Notes under the pieces: generated by a model
Database searches by the model: none
What the model saw: the letters and a program-made list of their open reading frames with translations, nothing else
Told to the model about the DNA's origin: nothing
Made by a program: the position numbers and the translations under genes
Part shown: in pieces, positions 47,901 through 62,240 of the stretch
Position numbering within the stretch: the first letter of the stretch is position 1
Layout of the letters: every line of letters starts with the position of its first letter
Assembly: GCF_040958095.1 (NCBI RefSeq)
Contig: NC_091156.1
Coordinates: forward strand, 22,065,427-22,129,426
Length of the DNA: 64,000 nt
Direction of reading: 5' to 3'
From: Procambarus clarkii
Lineage: Eukaryota; Arthropoda; Malacostraca; Decapoda; Cambaridae

Positions 47901-50900
47901 GGGTGTCTTCCCCAGCAGCAGCAGCAGCAGCAGACGGGGTATCTTCCCCAGCAGCAGCAGCAGCAGCAGACGGGGTATCTTCCCCAACAGCAGCAGCAGA
48001 CGGGGTATCTTCCACAGCAGCAGCAACAGCAGCAGACGGGGTATCTTCCACAGCAGCAGCAGCAGCAGACGGGGTATCTTCCCCAGCAGCAGCAGCAGAC
48101 GGGGTATCTTCCCCAGCAGCAGCAGACGGGGTATCTTCCCCAGCAGCAGCAGACGGGGTATCTTCCCCAGCAGCAGCAGCAGCAGACGGGGTATCTTCCC
48201 CAGCAGCAGCAGCAGACGGGGTATCTTCCCCAGCAGCAGCAGCAGCAGACGGGGTATCTTCCCCAGCAGCAGCAGCAGACGGGGTATCTTCCCCAGCAGC
48301 TGCAGCAGACGGGGTATCTTCCCCAGCAGCAGCAGACGGAGTATCTTCCCCAGCAGCACCAGCAGCAGACGGGGTATCTTCCCCAGCAGCAGCAGCAGAC
48401 GGGGTATCTTCCCCAGCAGCAGCAGCAGCAGACGGGGTATCTTCCCCAGCAGCAGCAGCAGACGGGGTATCTTCCCCGGCAGCAGCAGCAGACGGGGTAT
48501 CTTCCCCAGCAGCAGCAGCAGACGGGGTATCTTCCCCAGCAGCAGCAGACGGGGTATCTTCCCCAGCAGCAGCAGCAGACGGGGTATCTTCCCCAGCAGC
48601 AGCAGCAGACGAAGTATCTTCCCCAGCAGCAGCAGCAGACGGGGTATCTTCCCCGGCAGCAGCAGCAGACGGAGTATCTTCCCCAGCAGCAGCAGCAGCA
48701 GCAGACGGGGTATCTTCCCCAGCAGCAGCAGCAGCAGACGGGGTATCTTCCCCGGCAGCAGCAGCAGCAGACGGGGTATCTTCCCCAGCAGCAGCAGCAG
48801 ACGGGGTATCTTCCCCAGCAGCAGCAGACGGGGTATCTTCCCCAGCAGCAGCAGACGGGGTATCTTCCCCAGCAGCAGCTGCAGCAGACGGGGTATCTTC
48901 CCCAGCAGCAGCAGCAGCAGACGGGGTATCTACCCCAGCAGCAGCAGACGGGGTATCTTCCCCAGCAGCAGCAGACGGAGTATCTTTCCCAGCAGCAGCA
49001 GCAGCAGACGGGGTATCTTCCCCAGCAGCAGCAGCAGCAGCAGACGGGGTATCTTCCCCAGCAGCAGCAGCAGCAGACGGGGTATCTTCCCCAGCAGCAG
49101 CTGCAGCAGACGGGGTATCTTCCCCAGCAGCAGCAGCAGCAGACGGGGTATCTTCCCCAGCAGCAGCAGACGGGGTATCTTCCCCAGCAGCAGCAGACGG
49201 AGTATCTTCCCCAGCAGCAGCAGCAGCAGACGGGGTATCTTCCCCAGCAGCAGCAGCAGCAGACGGGGTATCTTCCCCAGCAGCAGCAGCAGACGGGGTA
49301 TCTTCCCCAGCAGCAGCAGCAGACGGGGTATCTTCCACAGCAGCAGCAACAGCAGCAGACGGGGTATCTTCCACAGCAGCAGCAGCAGCAGACGGGGTAT
49401 CTTCCCCAGCAGCAGCAGCAGACGGGGTATCTTCCCCAGCAGCAGCAGACGGGGTATCTTCCCCAGCAGCAGCACACGGGGTATCTTCCCCAGCAGCAGC
49501 AGCAGCAGACGGGGTATCTTCCCCAGCAGCAGCAGCAGACGGGGTATCTTCCCCAGCAGCAGCAGCAGACGGGGTATCTTCCCCAGCAGCAGCAGCAGAC
49601 GGGGTATCTTCCCCAGCAGCTGCAGCAGACGGGGTATCTTCCCCAGCAGCAGCAGACGGGGTATCTTCCCCAGCAGCACCAGCAGCAGACGGGGTATCTT
49701 CCCCAGCAGCAGCAGCAGACGGGGTATCTTCCCCAGCAGCAGCAGCAGCAGACGGGGTATCTTCCCCAGCAGCAGCAGCAGACGGGGTATCTTCCCCGGC
49801 AGCAGCAGCAGACGGGGTATCTTCCCCAGCAGCAGCAGCAGACGGGGTATCTTCCCCAGCAGCAGTAGCAGCAGACGGGGTATCTTCCCCGGAAGCAGCA
49901 GCAGCATACGGGGTATCTTCCCCAGCAGCAGCAGCAGACGAAGTATCTTCCCCAGCAGCAGCAGCAGACGGGGTATCTTCCCCAGCAGCAGCAGCAGCAG
50001 ACGGGGTATCTTCCCCAGCAGCAGCAGCAGCAGACAGGGTATCATCCCCAGCAGCAGCAGCAGCAGACGGGGTATCTTCCCCAGCAGCAGCAGCAGCAGC
50101 AGACGGGGTATCTTCTCCAGCAGCAGCAGCAGCAGACGGGGTATCTTCCCCAGCAGCAGCTCCAGCAGACGGGGTATCTTCCCCAGCAGCAGCAGCAGCA
50201 GACGGGGTATCTTCCCCAGCAGCAGCAGCAGCAGACGGGGTATCTTCCCCAGCAGCAGCAGCAGCAGACGGGGTATCTTCCCCAGCAGCAGCAGCAGACG
50301 GGGTATCTTCCCCAGCAGCAGCAGCAGCAGCAGACGGGGTATCTTCCCCGGCAGCAGCTGCAGCAGACGGGGTATCTTCCCCAGCAACAGCAGCAGCAGA
50401 CGGGGTATCTTCCCCAGCAGCAGCAGACGGGGTATCTTCCCCGGCAGCAGCAGCAGACGGGGTATCTTCCCCAGCAGCAGCAGCAGCAGACGGGGTATCT
50501 TCTCAGCAGCAGCAGACGGGGTATCTTCCCCAGCAGCAGCAGCAGCAGCAGACGGGGTATCTTCCTCAGCAACAGCAGCAGCAGACGGGGTATCTTCCCC
50601 AGCAACAGCAGCAGCAGACGGGGTATCTTCCCCAGCAGCAGCAGACGGGGTATCTTCCCCAGCAGCAGCAGCAGCAGACGGGGTATCTTCCCCAGCAGCA
50701 GCAGCAGCAGCAGCAGACGGGGTATCTTCCCCAACAGCAGCAGCAGACGGGGTATCTTCCACAGCAGCAGCAACAGCAGCAGACGGGGTATCTTCCACAG
50801 CAGCAGCAGCAGCAGACGGGGTATCTTCCCCAGCAGCAGCAGCAGACGGGGTATCTTCCCCAGCAGCAGCAGACGGGGTATCTTCCCCAGCAGCAGCAGA

Positions 50901-53900
50901 CGGGGTATCTTCCACAGCAGCAGCAGCAGCAGACGGGGTATCTTCCACAGCAGCAGCAGCAGCAGACGGGGTATCTTCCCCAGCAGCAGCAGAAGACGGG
51001 GTATCTTCCCCAGCAGCAGCAGCAGACGGGGTATCTTCCCCAGCAGCTGCAGCAGACGGGGTATCTTCCCCAGCAGCAGCAGACGGGGTATCTTCCCCAG
51101 CAGCAGCAGCAGCAGACGGGGTATCTTCCCCAGCAGCAGCAGCAGACGGGGTATCTTCCCCAGCAGCAGCAGCAGCAGACGGGGTATCTTCCCCAGCAGC
51201 AGCAGCAGACGGGGTATCTTCCCCGGCAGCAGCAGCAGACGGGGTATCTTCCCCAGCAGCAGCAGCAGACGGGGTATCTTCCCCAGCAGCAGCAGACGGG
51301 GTATCTTCCCCAGCAGCAGCAGCAGACGGGGTATCTTCCCCAGCAGCAGCAGCAGACGAAGTATCTTCCCCAGCAGCAGCAGCAGACGGGGTATCTTCCC
51401 CGGCAGCAGCAGCAGACGGAGTATCTTCCCCAGCAGCAGCAGCAGCAGCAGACGGGGTATCTTCCCCAGCAGCAGCAGCAGCAGACGGGGTATCTTCCCC
51501 GGCAGCAGCAGCAGCAGACGGGGTATCTTCCCCAGCAGCAGCAGCAGACGGGGTATCTTCCCCAGCAGCAGCAGACGGGGTATCTTCCCCAGCAGCAGCA
51601 GACGGGGTATCTTCCCCGGCAGCAGCAGCAGACGGGGTATCTTCCCCAGCAGCAGCAGCAGCAGACGGGGTATCTTCTCAGCAGCAGCAGACGGGGTATC
51701 TTCCCCAGCAGCAGCAGCAGCAGACGGGGTATCTTCCTCAGCAACAGCAGCAGCAGACGGGGTATCTTCCCCAGCAACAGCAGCAGCAGACGGGGTATCT
51801 TCCCCAGCAGCAGCAGACGGGGTATCTTCCCCAGCAGCAGCAGCAGCAGACGGGGTATCTTCCCCAGCAGCAGCAGCAGCAGACGGGGTATCTTCCCCAA
51901 CAGCAGCAGCAGACGGGGTATCTTCCACAGCAGCAGCAACAGCAGCAGACGGGGTATCTTCCACAGCAGCAGCAGCAGCAGACGGGGTATCTTCCCCAGC
52001 AGCAGCAGCAGACGGGGTATCTTCCCCAGCAGCAGCAGACGGGGTATCTTCCCCAGCAGCAGCAGACGGGGTATCTTCCACAGCAGCAGCAGCAGCAGAC
52101 GGGGTATCTTCCACAGCAGCAGCAGCAGCAGACGGGGTATCTTCCCCAGCAGCAGCAGCAGACGGGGTATCTTCCCCAGCAGCAGCAGCAGACGGGGAAT
52201 CTTCCCCAGCAGCAGCAGCAGACGGGGTATCTTCCCCAGCAGCAGCAGCAGCAGCAGACGGGGTATCTTCCCCAACAGCAGCAGCAGACGGGGTATCTTC
52301 CACAGCAGCAGCAACAGCAGCAGACGGGGTATCTTCCACAGCAGCAGCAGCAGCAGACGGGGTATCTTCCCCAGCAGCAGCAGCAGACGGGGTATCTTCC
52401 CCAGCAGCAGCAGACGGGGTATCTTCCCCAGCAGCAGCAGACGGGGTATCTTCCACAGCAGCAGCAGCAGCAGACGGGGTATCTTCCCCAGCAGCAGCAG
52501 CAGACGGGGTATCTTCCCCAGCAGCAGCAGCAGACGGGGTATCTTCCCCAGCAGCAGCAGACGGGGTATCTTCCACAGCAGCAGCAGCAGCAGCAGACGG
52601 GGTATCTTCCCCAGCAGCAGCAGCAGACGGGGTATCTTCCCCAGCAGCAGAAGCAGACGGGGTATCTTCCCCAGCAGCAGCAGCAGACGGGGTATCTTCC
52701 ACAGCAGCAGCAGACGGGGTATCTTCCACAGCAGCAGCAGACGGGGTGTCTTCCCCAGCAGCAGCAGACGGGGTATCTTCCACAGCAGCAGCAGCAGCAA
52801 CAGACGGGGTATCTTTCCCAGCAGTAGCAGACGGGGTATCTTCCACAACAGCAGCAGCAGCAGACGGGGTATCTTCCACAACAGCAGCAGCAGCAGACGG
52901 GGTATCTTCCCCAGCAGCAGCAGCAGCAGCAGACGGGGTATCTTCCCCAACAGCAGCAGCAGACGGGGTATCTTCCACAGCAGCAGCAACAGCAGCAGAC
53001 GGGGTATCTTCCACAGCAGCAGCAGCAGCAGACGGGGTATCTTCCCCAGCAGCAGCAGCAGACGGGGTATCTTCCCCAGCAGCAGCAGACGGGGTATCTT
53101 CCCCAGCAGCAGCAGACGGGGTATCTTCCCCAGCAGCAGCAGACGGGGTATCTTCCCCAGCAGCAGCAGCAGCAGACGGGGTATCTTCCCCAGCAGCAGC
53201 AGCAGCAGACGGGGTATCTTCCCCAGCAGCAGCAGCAGACGGGGTATCTTCCCCAGCAGCAGCAGACGGGGTATCTTCCCCAGCAGCAGCAGCAGACGGG
53301 GTTTCTTCCCCAGCAGCAGCAGCAGCAGCAGACGGGGTATCTTCCCCGGCAGCAGCTGCAGCAGACGGGGTATCTTCCCCAGCAACAGCAGCAGCAGACG
53401 GAGTATCTTCCCCAGCAGCAGCAGACGGGGTATCTTCCCCGGCAGCAGCAGCAGACGGGGTATCTTCCCCAGCAGCAGCAGCAGCAGACGGGGTATCTTC
53501 TCAGCAGCAGCAGACGGGGTATCTTCCCCAGCAGCAGCAGCAGCAGACGGGGTATCTTCCTCAGCAACAGCAGCAGCAGACGGGGTATCTTCCCCAGCAA
53601 CAGCAGCAGCAGACGGGGTATCTTCCCCAGCAGCAGCAGACGGGGTATCTTCCCCAGCAGCAGCAGCAGCAGACGGGGTATCTTCCACAGCAGTAACAGA
53701 CGGGGTATCTTCCACAGCAGCAGCAGACGGGGTATCTTCCCCAGCAGCAGCAGACTGGGTATCTTCCCCAGCAGCAGCAGCAGCAGACGGGGTATCTTCC
53801 CCAGCAGCAGCAGCAGCAGACGGGGTATCTTCCCCAGCAACAGCAGCAGCAGACGGGGTATCTTCCCCAGCAGCAGCAGCAGACGGGGTATCTTCCCCAG

Positions 53901-55179
53901 CAGCAGCAGCAGCAGACGGGGTATCTTCCCCGGCAGCAGCAGCAGCAGACGGGGTATCTTCCCCAGCAGCAGCAGCAGACGGGGTATCTTCCACAGCAGC
54001 AGCAGACGGGGTATCTTCCCCAGCAGCAGCAGACGGGGTATCTTCCCCAGCAGCAGCAGACGGGGTATCTTCCCCAGCAGCAGCAGACGGGGTATCTTCC
54101 CCAGCAGCAGCAGCAGACGGGGTATCTTCCCCAGCAGCAGCAGCAGCAGACGGGGTATCTTCCCCAGCAGCAGCTGCAGCAGACGGGGTATCTTCCTCAG
54201 CAGCAGCAGCAGCAGCAGACGGGGTATCTTCCCCGGCAGCAGCAGACGGGGTATCTTCCCCGGCAGCAGCAGCAGACGGGGTATCTTCCCCAGCAGCAGC
54301 AGCAGCAGCAGACGGGGTATCTTTCCCAGCAGCAGCAGACGGGGTATCTTCCCCAGCAGCAGCAGCAGCAGACGGGGTATCTTCCCCAGCAGCAGCAGCA
54401 GACGGGGTATCTTCCCCAGCAGCAGCAGCAGCAGACGGGGTATCTTCCCCAGCAGCAGCAGCAGACGGGGTATCTTCCCCGGCAGCAGCAGCAGACGGGG
54501 TATCTTCCCCAGCAGCAGTAGCAGCAGACGGGGTATCTTCCCCGGCAGCAGCAGCAGCATACGGGGTATCTTCCCCAGCAGCAGCAGCAGACGAAGTATC
54601 TTCCCCAGCAGCAGCAGCAGACGGGGTATCTTCCCCAGCAACAGCAGCAGCAGACGGGGTATCTTCCCCAGCAGCAGCAGCAGCAGACGGGGTATCTTCC
54701 CCAGCAGCAGCAGCAGCAGCAGACGGGGTATCTTCTCCAGCAGCAGCAGCAGCAGACGGGGTATCTTCCCCAGCAGCAGCAGACGGGGTATCTTCCCCAG
54801 CAGCAGCAGCAGCAGACGGGGTATCTTCCCCAGCAGCAGCAGCAGCAGCAGACGGGGTATCTTCCCCAGCAGCAGCAGACGGGGTATCTTCCCCAGCAGC
54901 AGCAGCAGACGGGGTATCTTCCACAGCAGCAGCAGACGGGGTATCTTCCCCAGCAGCAGCAGACGGGGTATCTTCCCCAGCAGCAGCAGACGGGGTATCT
55001 TCCCCAGCAGCAGCAGACGGGGTATCTTCCCCAGCAGCAGCAGCAGACGGGGTATCTTCCCCAGCAGCAGCAGCAGCAGCAGACGGGGTATCTTCCCCGG
55101 CAGCAGCTGCAGCAGACGGGGTATCTTCCCCAGCAACAGCAGCAGCAGACGGAGTATCTTCCCCAGCAGCAGCAGACGG

Positions 55180-56844
55180 GGTATCTTCCCCAGCAGCTGC
55201 AGCAGACGGGGTATCTTCCCCAGCAGCAGCAGACGGGGTATCTTCCCCAGCAGCAGCAGCAGCAGACGGGGTATCTTCCCCAGCAGCAGCAGCAGACGGG
55301 GTATCTTCCCCAGCAGCAGCAGCAGCAGACGGGGTATCTTCCCCAGCAGCAGCAGCAGACGGGGTATCTTCCCCGGCAGCAGCAGCAGACGGTGTATCTT
55401 CCCCAGCAGCAGCAGCAGACGGGGTATCTTCCCCGGCAGCAGCAGCAGCAGACGGGGTATCTTCCCCAGCAGCAGCAGCAGATGAAGTATCTTCCCCAGC
55501 AGCAGCAGCAGACGGGGTATCTTCCCCGGCAGCAGCAGCAGCAGACGGGGTATCTTCCCCAGCAGCAGCAGCAGCAGACGGGGTATCTTCCACAGCAGCA
55601 GCAGCAGACGGGGTATCTTCCCCAGCAGCAGCAGCAGACGGGGTATCTTCCTCAGCAGCAGCAGCAGACGGGGTATCTTCCCCAGCAGCAGCAGCAACAG
55701 ACGGGGTATCTTCCCCAGCAGCAGCAGCAGCAGCAGACGGGGTATCTTCCACAGCAGCAGCAGCAGACGGGGTATCTTCCCCAGCAGCAGCAGCAGCAGC
55801 AGACGGGGTATCTTCCCCAGCAGCAGCAGCAGCAGACGGGGTATCTTCCACAGCAGCAGCAGACGGGGTATCTTCCACAGCAGCAGCAGCAACAGACGGG
55901 GTATCTTCCACAGCAGCAGCAGCAACAGACGGGGTATCTTCCACAGCAGCAGCAGACGGGGTATCTTCCACAGCAGCAGCAGCAGCAGCAGACGGGGTAT
56001 CTTCCACAGCAGCAGCAGCAACAGACGGGGTATCTTCCACAGCACAGCAGACGGGGTATCTTCCACAGCAGCAGCAGCAGACGGGGTATCATCCCCAGCA
56101 GCAGCAGCAGCAGACGGGGTATCTTCCCCAGCAGCAGCAGCAACAGACGGGGTATCTTCCACAGCAGCAGCAGCAACAGACGGTGTATCTTCCACAGCAG
56201 CAGCAGACGGGGTATCTTCCACAGCAGCAGCAGCAGACGGGGTATCTTCCCCAGCAGCAGCAGCAACAGACGGGGTATCTTCCACAGCAGCAGCAGCAAC
56301 AGATGGGGTATCTTCCACAGCAGCAGCAGACGGGGTATCTTCCACAGCAGCAGCAGCAGACGGGGTATCTTCCCCAGCAGCAGCAGCAGCAGACGGGGTA
56401 TCTTCCTCAACAGCAGCAGCAGACGGGGTATCTTCCACAGCAGCAGCAGCAGCAGCAGACGGGGTATCTTCCACAGCAGCAGCAGCAGGCGGGGTATCTT
56501 CCCCAGCAGCAGCAACAGCAGACGGGGTATCTTCCCCAGCAGCAGCAGCAGCAGACGGGGTATCTTCCACAACAGCAGCAGCAGACGGGGTATCTTCCAC
56601 AGCAGCAGCAGCAGACGGGGTATCTTCCACAGCAGCAGCAGCAGACGGGGTATCTTCCCCAGCAGCAGCAGCAGCAGACGGGGTATCTTCCACAACAGCA
56701 GCAGCAGACGGGGTATCTTCCACAGCAGCAGCAGCAGACGGGGTATCTTCCACAGCAGCAGCAGCAGACGGGGTATCTTCCACAGCAGCAGCAGCAGACG
56801 GGGTATCTTCCCCAGCAGCAGCAGCAGCAGACGGGGTATCTTCC

Positions 56845-56875
<31 letters not shown>

Positions 56876-58670
56876 ACGGGGTATCTTCCACAGCAGCAGC
56901 TGCAGACGGGGTATCTTCCCCAGCAGCAGCAACAGATGGGGTATCTTCCACAGCAGCAGCAGCAGACGGGGTATCTTCCCCAGCAGCAGCAACAGATGGG
57001 GTATCTTCCCCAGCAGCAGCAGCTGACTGGGTATCTTCCACAGCAGCAGCAGCAGCAGACGGGGTATCTTCCACAGCAGCAGCAGCAGACGGGGTATCTT
57101 CCCCAGCAGCAGCAGACGGGGTATCTTCCACAACAGCAGCAGCAGACGGGGTATCTTCCACAGCAGCAGCAGCAGCAGCAGCAGCAGACGGGGTATCTTC
57201 CACAGCAGCAGCAGCAGACGGGGTATCTTCCCCAGCATCAGCAGCAGCAGACGGGGTATCTTCCACAGCAGCAGCAGCAGACGCGGTATCTTCCACAGCA
57301 GCAGCAGCAGCAGACGGGGTATCTTCCACAGCAGCAGCAGCAGCAGACGGGGTATCTTCCACAGCAGCAGCAGCAGCAGCAGCAGCAGACGGGGTATCTT
57401 CCACAGCAGCAGCAGCAGCAGCAGCAGCAGACGGGGTATCTTCCACAGCAGCGGCAGCAGACGGGGTATCTTCCCCAGCAGCAGCAACAGATGGGGTATC
57501 TTCCACAGCAGCAGCAGCAGACGGGGTATCTTCCCCAGCAGCAGCAACAGATGGGGTATCTTCCCCAGCAGCAGCAGCAGACGGGGTATCTTCTCCAGCA
57601 GTAGCAGCAGCAGCAGCAGGAGCAGACGGGGTATCTTCCACAGCAGCAGCAGCAGCAGACGGGGTATCTTCCACAGCAGCAACAGACGGGGTATCTTCCC
57701 CAGCAGCACCAGCAGACGGGGTATCTTCCCCAGCAGCAGCAGCAGCAGACGGGGTATCTTCCCCAGCAGCAGCAGCAGCAGACGGGGTATCTTCCCCAGC
57801 AGCAGCAGCAGCAGACGGGGTATCTTCCACAGCAGCAGCAGCAACAGACGGGGTATCTTCTCCAGCAGCAGCAGCAGCAGCAGACGGGGTATCTTCCACA
57901 GCAGCAGCAGCAACAGACGGGTTATCTTCTCCAGCAGCAGCAGCAGCAGACGGGGTATCTTCCACAACAGCAGCAACAGACGGGGTATCTTCCCCAATAG
58001 CAGCAGCAACAGACGGGGTATCTTCCACAACAACAGCAACAGACGGGGTATCTTCCCCAGCAGCAGCAGCAACAGACGGGGTATCTTCCTCAACAGCAGC
58101 AACAGACGGGGTATCTTCCACAACAGCAGCAACAGACGGGGGTATCTTTCACAGCAGCAGCAGCAGCAACAGACGGGGTATCTTCCACAGCAGCAGCAGC
58201 AGACGGGGTATCTTCCACAGCAGCAGCAGACGGGGTATCTTCCACAGCAGCAGCAGCAGACGGGGTATCTTCCACAGCAGCAGCAGCAACAGACGGGGTA
58301 TCTTTCACAACAGCAGCAACAGACGGGGTATCTTCCACAACAGCAGCAACAGACGGGGTATCTTCCACAACAGCAGCAACAGACGGGGTATCTTCCACAG
58401 CAGCAGCAGCAGCAACAGACGGGGTATCTTCCACAGCAGCAGCAGCAGACGGGGTATCTTCCACAGCAGCAGCAGCAGACGGGGTATCTTCCACAGCAGC
58501 AGCAGCAGCAGACGGGGTATCTTCCCCAGCAGCAGCAGACGGGGTATCTTCCACAGCAGCAGCAGCAACAGACGGGGTATCTTCCACAACAGCAGCAACA
58601 GACGGGGTATCTTCCACAACAGCAGCAACAGACGGGGTATCTTCCACAGCAGCAGCAGCAACAGACGGGG
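55180..58670. repeat. 3.5-kb tandem duplication in the array, left copy
   Basis: Rare variants occur here and again about 3.5-3.66 kb later in the same order: CAGCTGCAGC (55195 and 58713), GATGAAGTATC (55.48 and 58.99 kb), CACAGCACAGCAGACGG (56.04 and 59.64 kb), CACAGTAGCAGC (56.85 and 60.51 kb), GGAGCAGACGG (57.62 and 61.23 kb), ACGGGGGTATCTTTC (58.14 and 61.72 kb). Confidence 0.85.
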
Positions 58671-60510
58671 TATCTTCCCCGGCAGCAGCAGCAGACGGGG
58701 TATCTTCCCCAGCAGCTGCAGCAGACGGGGTATCTTCCCCAGCAGCAGCAGACGGGGTATCTTCCCCAGCAGCAGCAGCAGCAGACGGGGTATCTTCCCC
58801 AGCAGCAGCAGCAGACGGGGTATCTTCCCCAGCAGCAGCAGACGGGGTATCTTCCCCAGCAGCAGCAGCAGACGGGGTATCTTCCCCGGCAGCAGCAGCA
58901 GACGGGGTATCTTCCCCAGCAGCAGCAGCAGACGGGGTATCTTCCCCGGCAGCAGCAGCAGCAGACGGGGTATCTTCCCCAGCAGCAGCAGCAGATGAAG
59001 TATCTTCCCCAGCAGCAGCAGCAGACGGGGTATCTTCCCCGGCAGCAGCAGCAGCAGACGGGGTATCTTCCCCAGCAGCAGCAGCAGCAGACGGGGTATC
59101 TTCCACAGCAGCAGCAGCAGACGGGGTATCTTCCCCAGCAGCAGCAGCAGACGGGGTATCTTCCTCAGCAGCAGCAGCAGACGGGGTATCTTCCCCAGCA
59201 GCAGCAGCAACAGACGGGGTATCTTCCCCAGCAGCAGCAGCAGCAGACGGGGTATCTTCCACAGCAGCAGCAGCAGCAGCAGACGGGGTATCTTCCCCAG
59301 CAGCAGCAGCAGCAGCAGACGGGGTATCTTCCCCAGCAGCAGCAGCAGCAGACGGGGTATCTTCCACAGCAGCAGCAGACGGGGTATCTTCCACAGCAGC
59401 AGCAGACGGGGTATCTTCCACAGCAGCAGCAGCAACAGACGGGGTATCTTCCACAGCAGCAGCAGACGGGGTATCTTCCACAGCAGCAGCAGCAACAGAC
59501 GGGGTATCTTCAACAGCAGCAGCAGCAACAGACGGGGTATCTTCCACAGCAGCAGCAGACGGGGTATCTTCCACAGCAGCAGCAGCAGCAGCAGACGGGG
59601 TATCTTCCACAGCAGCAGCAGCAACAGACGGGGTATCTTCCACAGCACAGCAGACGGGGTATCTTCCACAGCAGCAGCAGCAGACGGGGTATTATCCCCA
59701 GCAGCAGCAGCAGCAGACGGGGTATCTTCCCCAGCAGCAGCAGCAACAGACGGGGTATCTTCCACAGCAGCAGCAGCAACAGACGGTGTATCTTCCACAG
59801 CAGCAGCAGACGGGGTATCTTCCACAGCAGCAGCAGCAGACGGGGTATCTTCCCCAGCAGCAGCAGCAACAGACGGGGTATCTTCCACAGCAGCAGCAGC
59901 AACAGATGGGGTATCTTCCACAGCAGCAGCAGACGGGGTATCTTCCACAGCAGCAGCAGCAGACGGGGTATCTTCCCCAGCAGCAGCAGCAGACGGGGTA
60001 TCTTCCTCAACAGCAGCAGCAGACGGGGTATCTTCCACAGCAGCAGCAGCAGCAGCAGACGGGGTATCTTCCACAGCAGCAGCAGCAGGCGGGGTATCTT
60101 CCCCAGCAGCAGCAACAGATGGGGTATCTTCCACAACAGCAGCAGCAGCAGACGGGGTATCTTCCCCAGCAGCAGCAGCAGCAGACGGGGTATCTTCCCC
60201 AGCAGCAGCAGCAGCAGACGGGGTATCTTCCACAACAGCAGCAGCAGACGGGGTATCTTCCACAGCAGCAGCAGCAGACGGGGTATCTTCCACAGCAGCA
60301 GCAGCAGACGGGGTATCTTCCCCAGCAGCAGCAGCAGCAGACGGGGTATCTTCCACAACAGCAGCAGCAGACGGGGTATCTTCCACAGCAGCAGCAGCAG
60401 CAGACGGGGTATCTTCCACAGCAGCAGCAGCAGACGGGGTATCTTCCACAGCAGCAGCAGCAGACGGGGTATCTTCCCCAGCAGCAGCAGCAGCAGACGG
60501 GGTATCTTCC

Positions 60511-60541
<31 letters not shown>

Positions 60542-62240
60542 ACGGGGTATCTTCCACAGCAGCAGCTGCAGACGGGGTATCTTCCCCAGCAGCAGCAACA
60601 GATGGGGTATCTTCCACAGCAGCAGCAGCAGACGGGGTATCTTCCCCAGCAGCAGCAACAGATGGGGTATCTTCCCCAGCAGCAGCAGCAGACGGGGTAT
60701 CTTCCACAGCAGCAGCAGCAGCAAACGGGGTATCTTCCACAGCAGCAGCAGCAGACGGGGTATCTTCCCCAGCAGCAGCAGCAGCAGACGGGGTATCTTC
60801 CACAACAGCAGCAGCAGACGGGGTATCTTCCACAGCAGCAGCAGCAGACGGGGTATCTTCCACAGCAGCAGCAGCAGACGGGGTATCTTCCCCAGCAGCA
60901 GCAGCAGCAGACGGGGTATCTTCCACAGCAGCAGCAGCAGACGCGGTATCTTCCACAGCAGCAGCAGCAGCAGACGGGGTATCTTCCACAGCAGCAGCAG
61001 CAGCAGACGGGGTATCTTCCACAGCAGCAGCAGCAGCAGCAGACGGGGTATCTTCCACAGCAGCAGCAGCAGACGGGGTATCTTCCCCAGCAGCAGCAAC
61101 AGATGGGGTATCTTCCACAGCAGCAGCAGCAGACGGGGTATCTTCCCCAGCAGCAGCAACAGATGGGGTATCTTCCCCAGCAGCAGCAGCAGACGGGGTA
61201 TCTTCTCCAGCAGTAGCAGCAGCAGCAGCAGGAGCAGACGGGGTATCTTCCACAGCAGCAGCAGCAGCAGACGGGGTATCTTCCACAGCAGCAACAGACG
61301 GGGTATCTTCCCCAGCAGCACCAGCAGACGGGGTATCTTCCCCAGCAGCAGCAGCAGTAGACGGGGTATCTTCCCCAGCAGCAGCAGCAGCAGACGGGGT
61401 ATCTTCCCCAGCAGCAGCAGCAGCAGACGGGGTATCTTCCACAGCAGCAGCAGCAACAGACGGGGTATCTTCTCCAGCAGCAGCAGCAGCAACAGACGGG
61501 GTATCTTCTCCAGCAGCAGCAGCAGCAGACGGGGTATCTTCCACAACAGCAGCAACAGACGGGGTATCTTCCCCAGTAGCAGCAGCAACAGACGGGGTAT
61601 CTTCCACAACAACAGCAACAGACGGGGTATCTTCCCCAGCAGCAGCAGCAACAGACGGGGTATCTTCCTCAACAGCAGCAACAGACGGGGTATCTTCCAC
61701 AACAGCAGCAACAGACGGGGGTATCTTTCACAGCAGCAGCAGCAGCAACAGACGGGGTATCTTCCACAGCAGCAGCAGCAGACGGGGTATCTTCCACAGC
61801 AGCAGCAGACGGGGTATCTTCCACAGCAGCAGCAGCAGACGGGGTATCTTCCACAGCAGCAGCAGCAACAGACGGGGTATCTTTCACAACAGCAGCAACA
61901 GACGGGGTATCTTCCACAACAGCAGCAACAGACGGGGTATCTTCCACAACAGCAGCAACAGACGGGGTATCTTCCACAGCAGCAGCAGCAGCAACAGACG
62001 GGGTATCTTCCACAGCAGCAGCAGCAGACGGGGTATCTTCCACAGCAGCAGCAGCAGACGGGGTATCTTCCACAGCAGCAGCAGCAGCAGCAGACGGGGT
62101 ATCTTCCCCAGCAGCAGCAGACGGGGTATCTTCCACAGCAGCAGCAGCAACAGACGGGGTATCTTCCACAACAGCAGCAACAGACGGGGTATCTTCCACA
62201 ACAGCAGCAACAGACGGGGTATCTTCCACAGCAGCAGCAG
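58671..62240. repeat. 3.5-kb tandem duplication in the array, right copy
   Basis: Right partner of 55180-58670. The variable offset reflects differences in CAG number and a few whole units, so the duplication is recent relative to the array but not identical. Confidence 0.85.

Noticed and set aside
44570-56851. Plus-strand frame of more than 4,000 codons as a giant mucin- or polyQ-like protein
   Set aside because: It changes between alanine-rich, glutamine-rich and serine/arginine-rich registers, lacks any non-repetitive domain and competes with equally long frames on the other strand.
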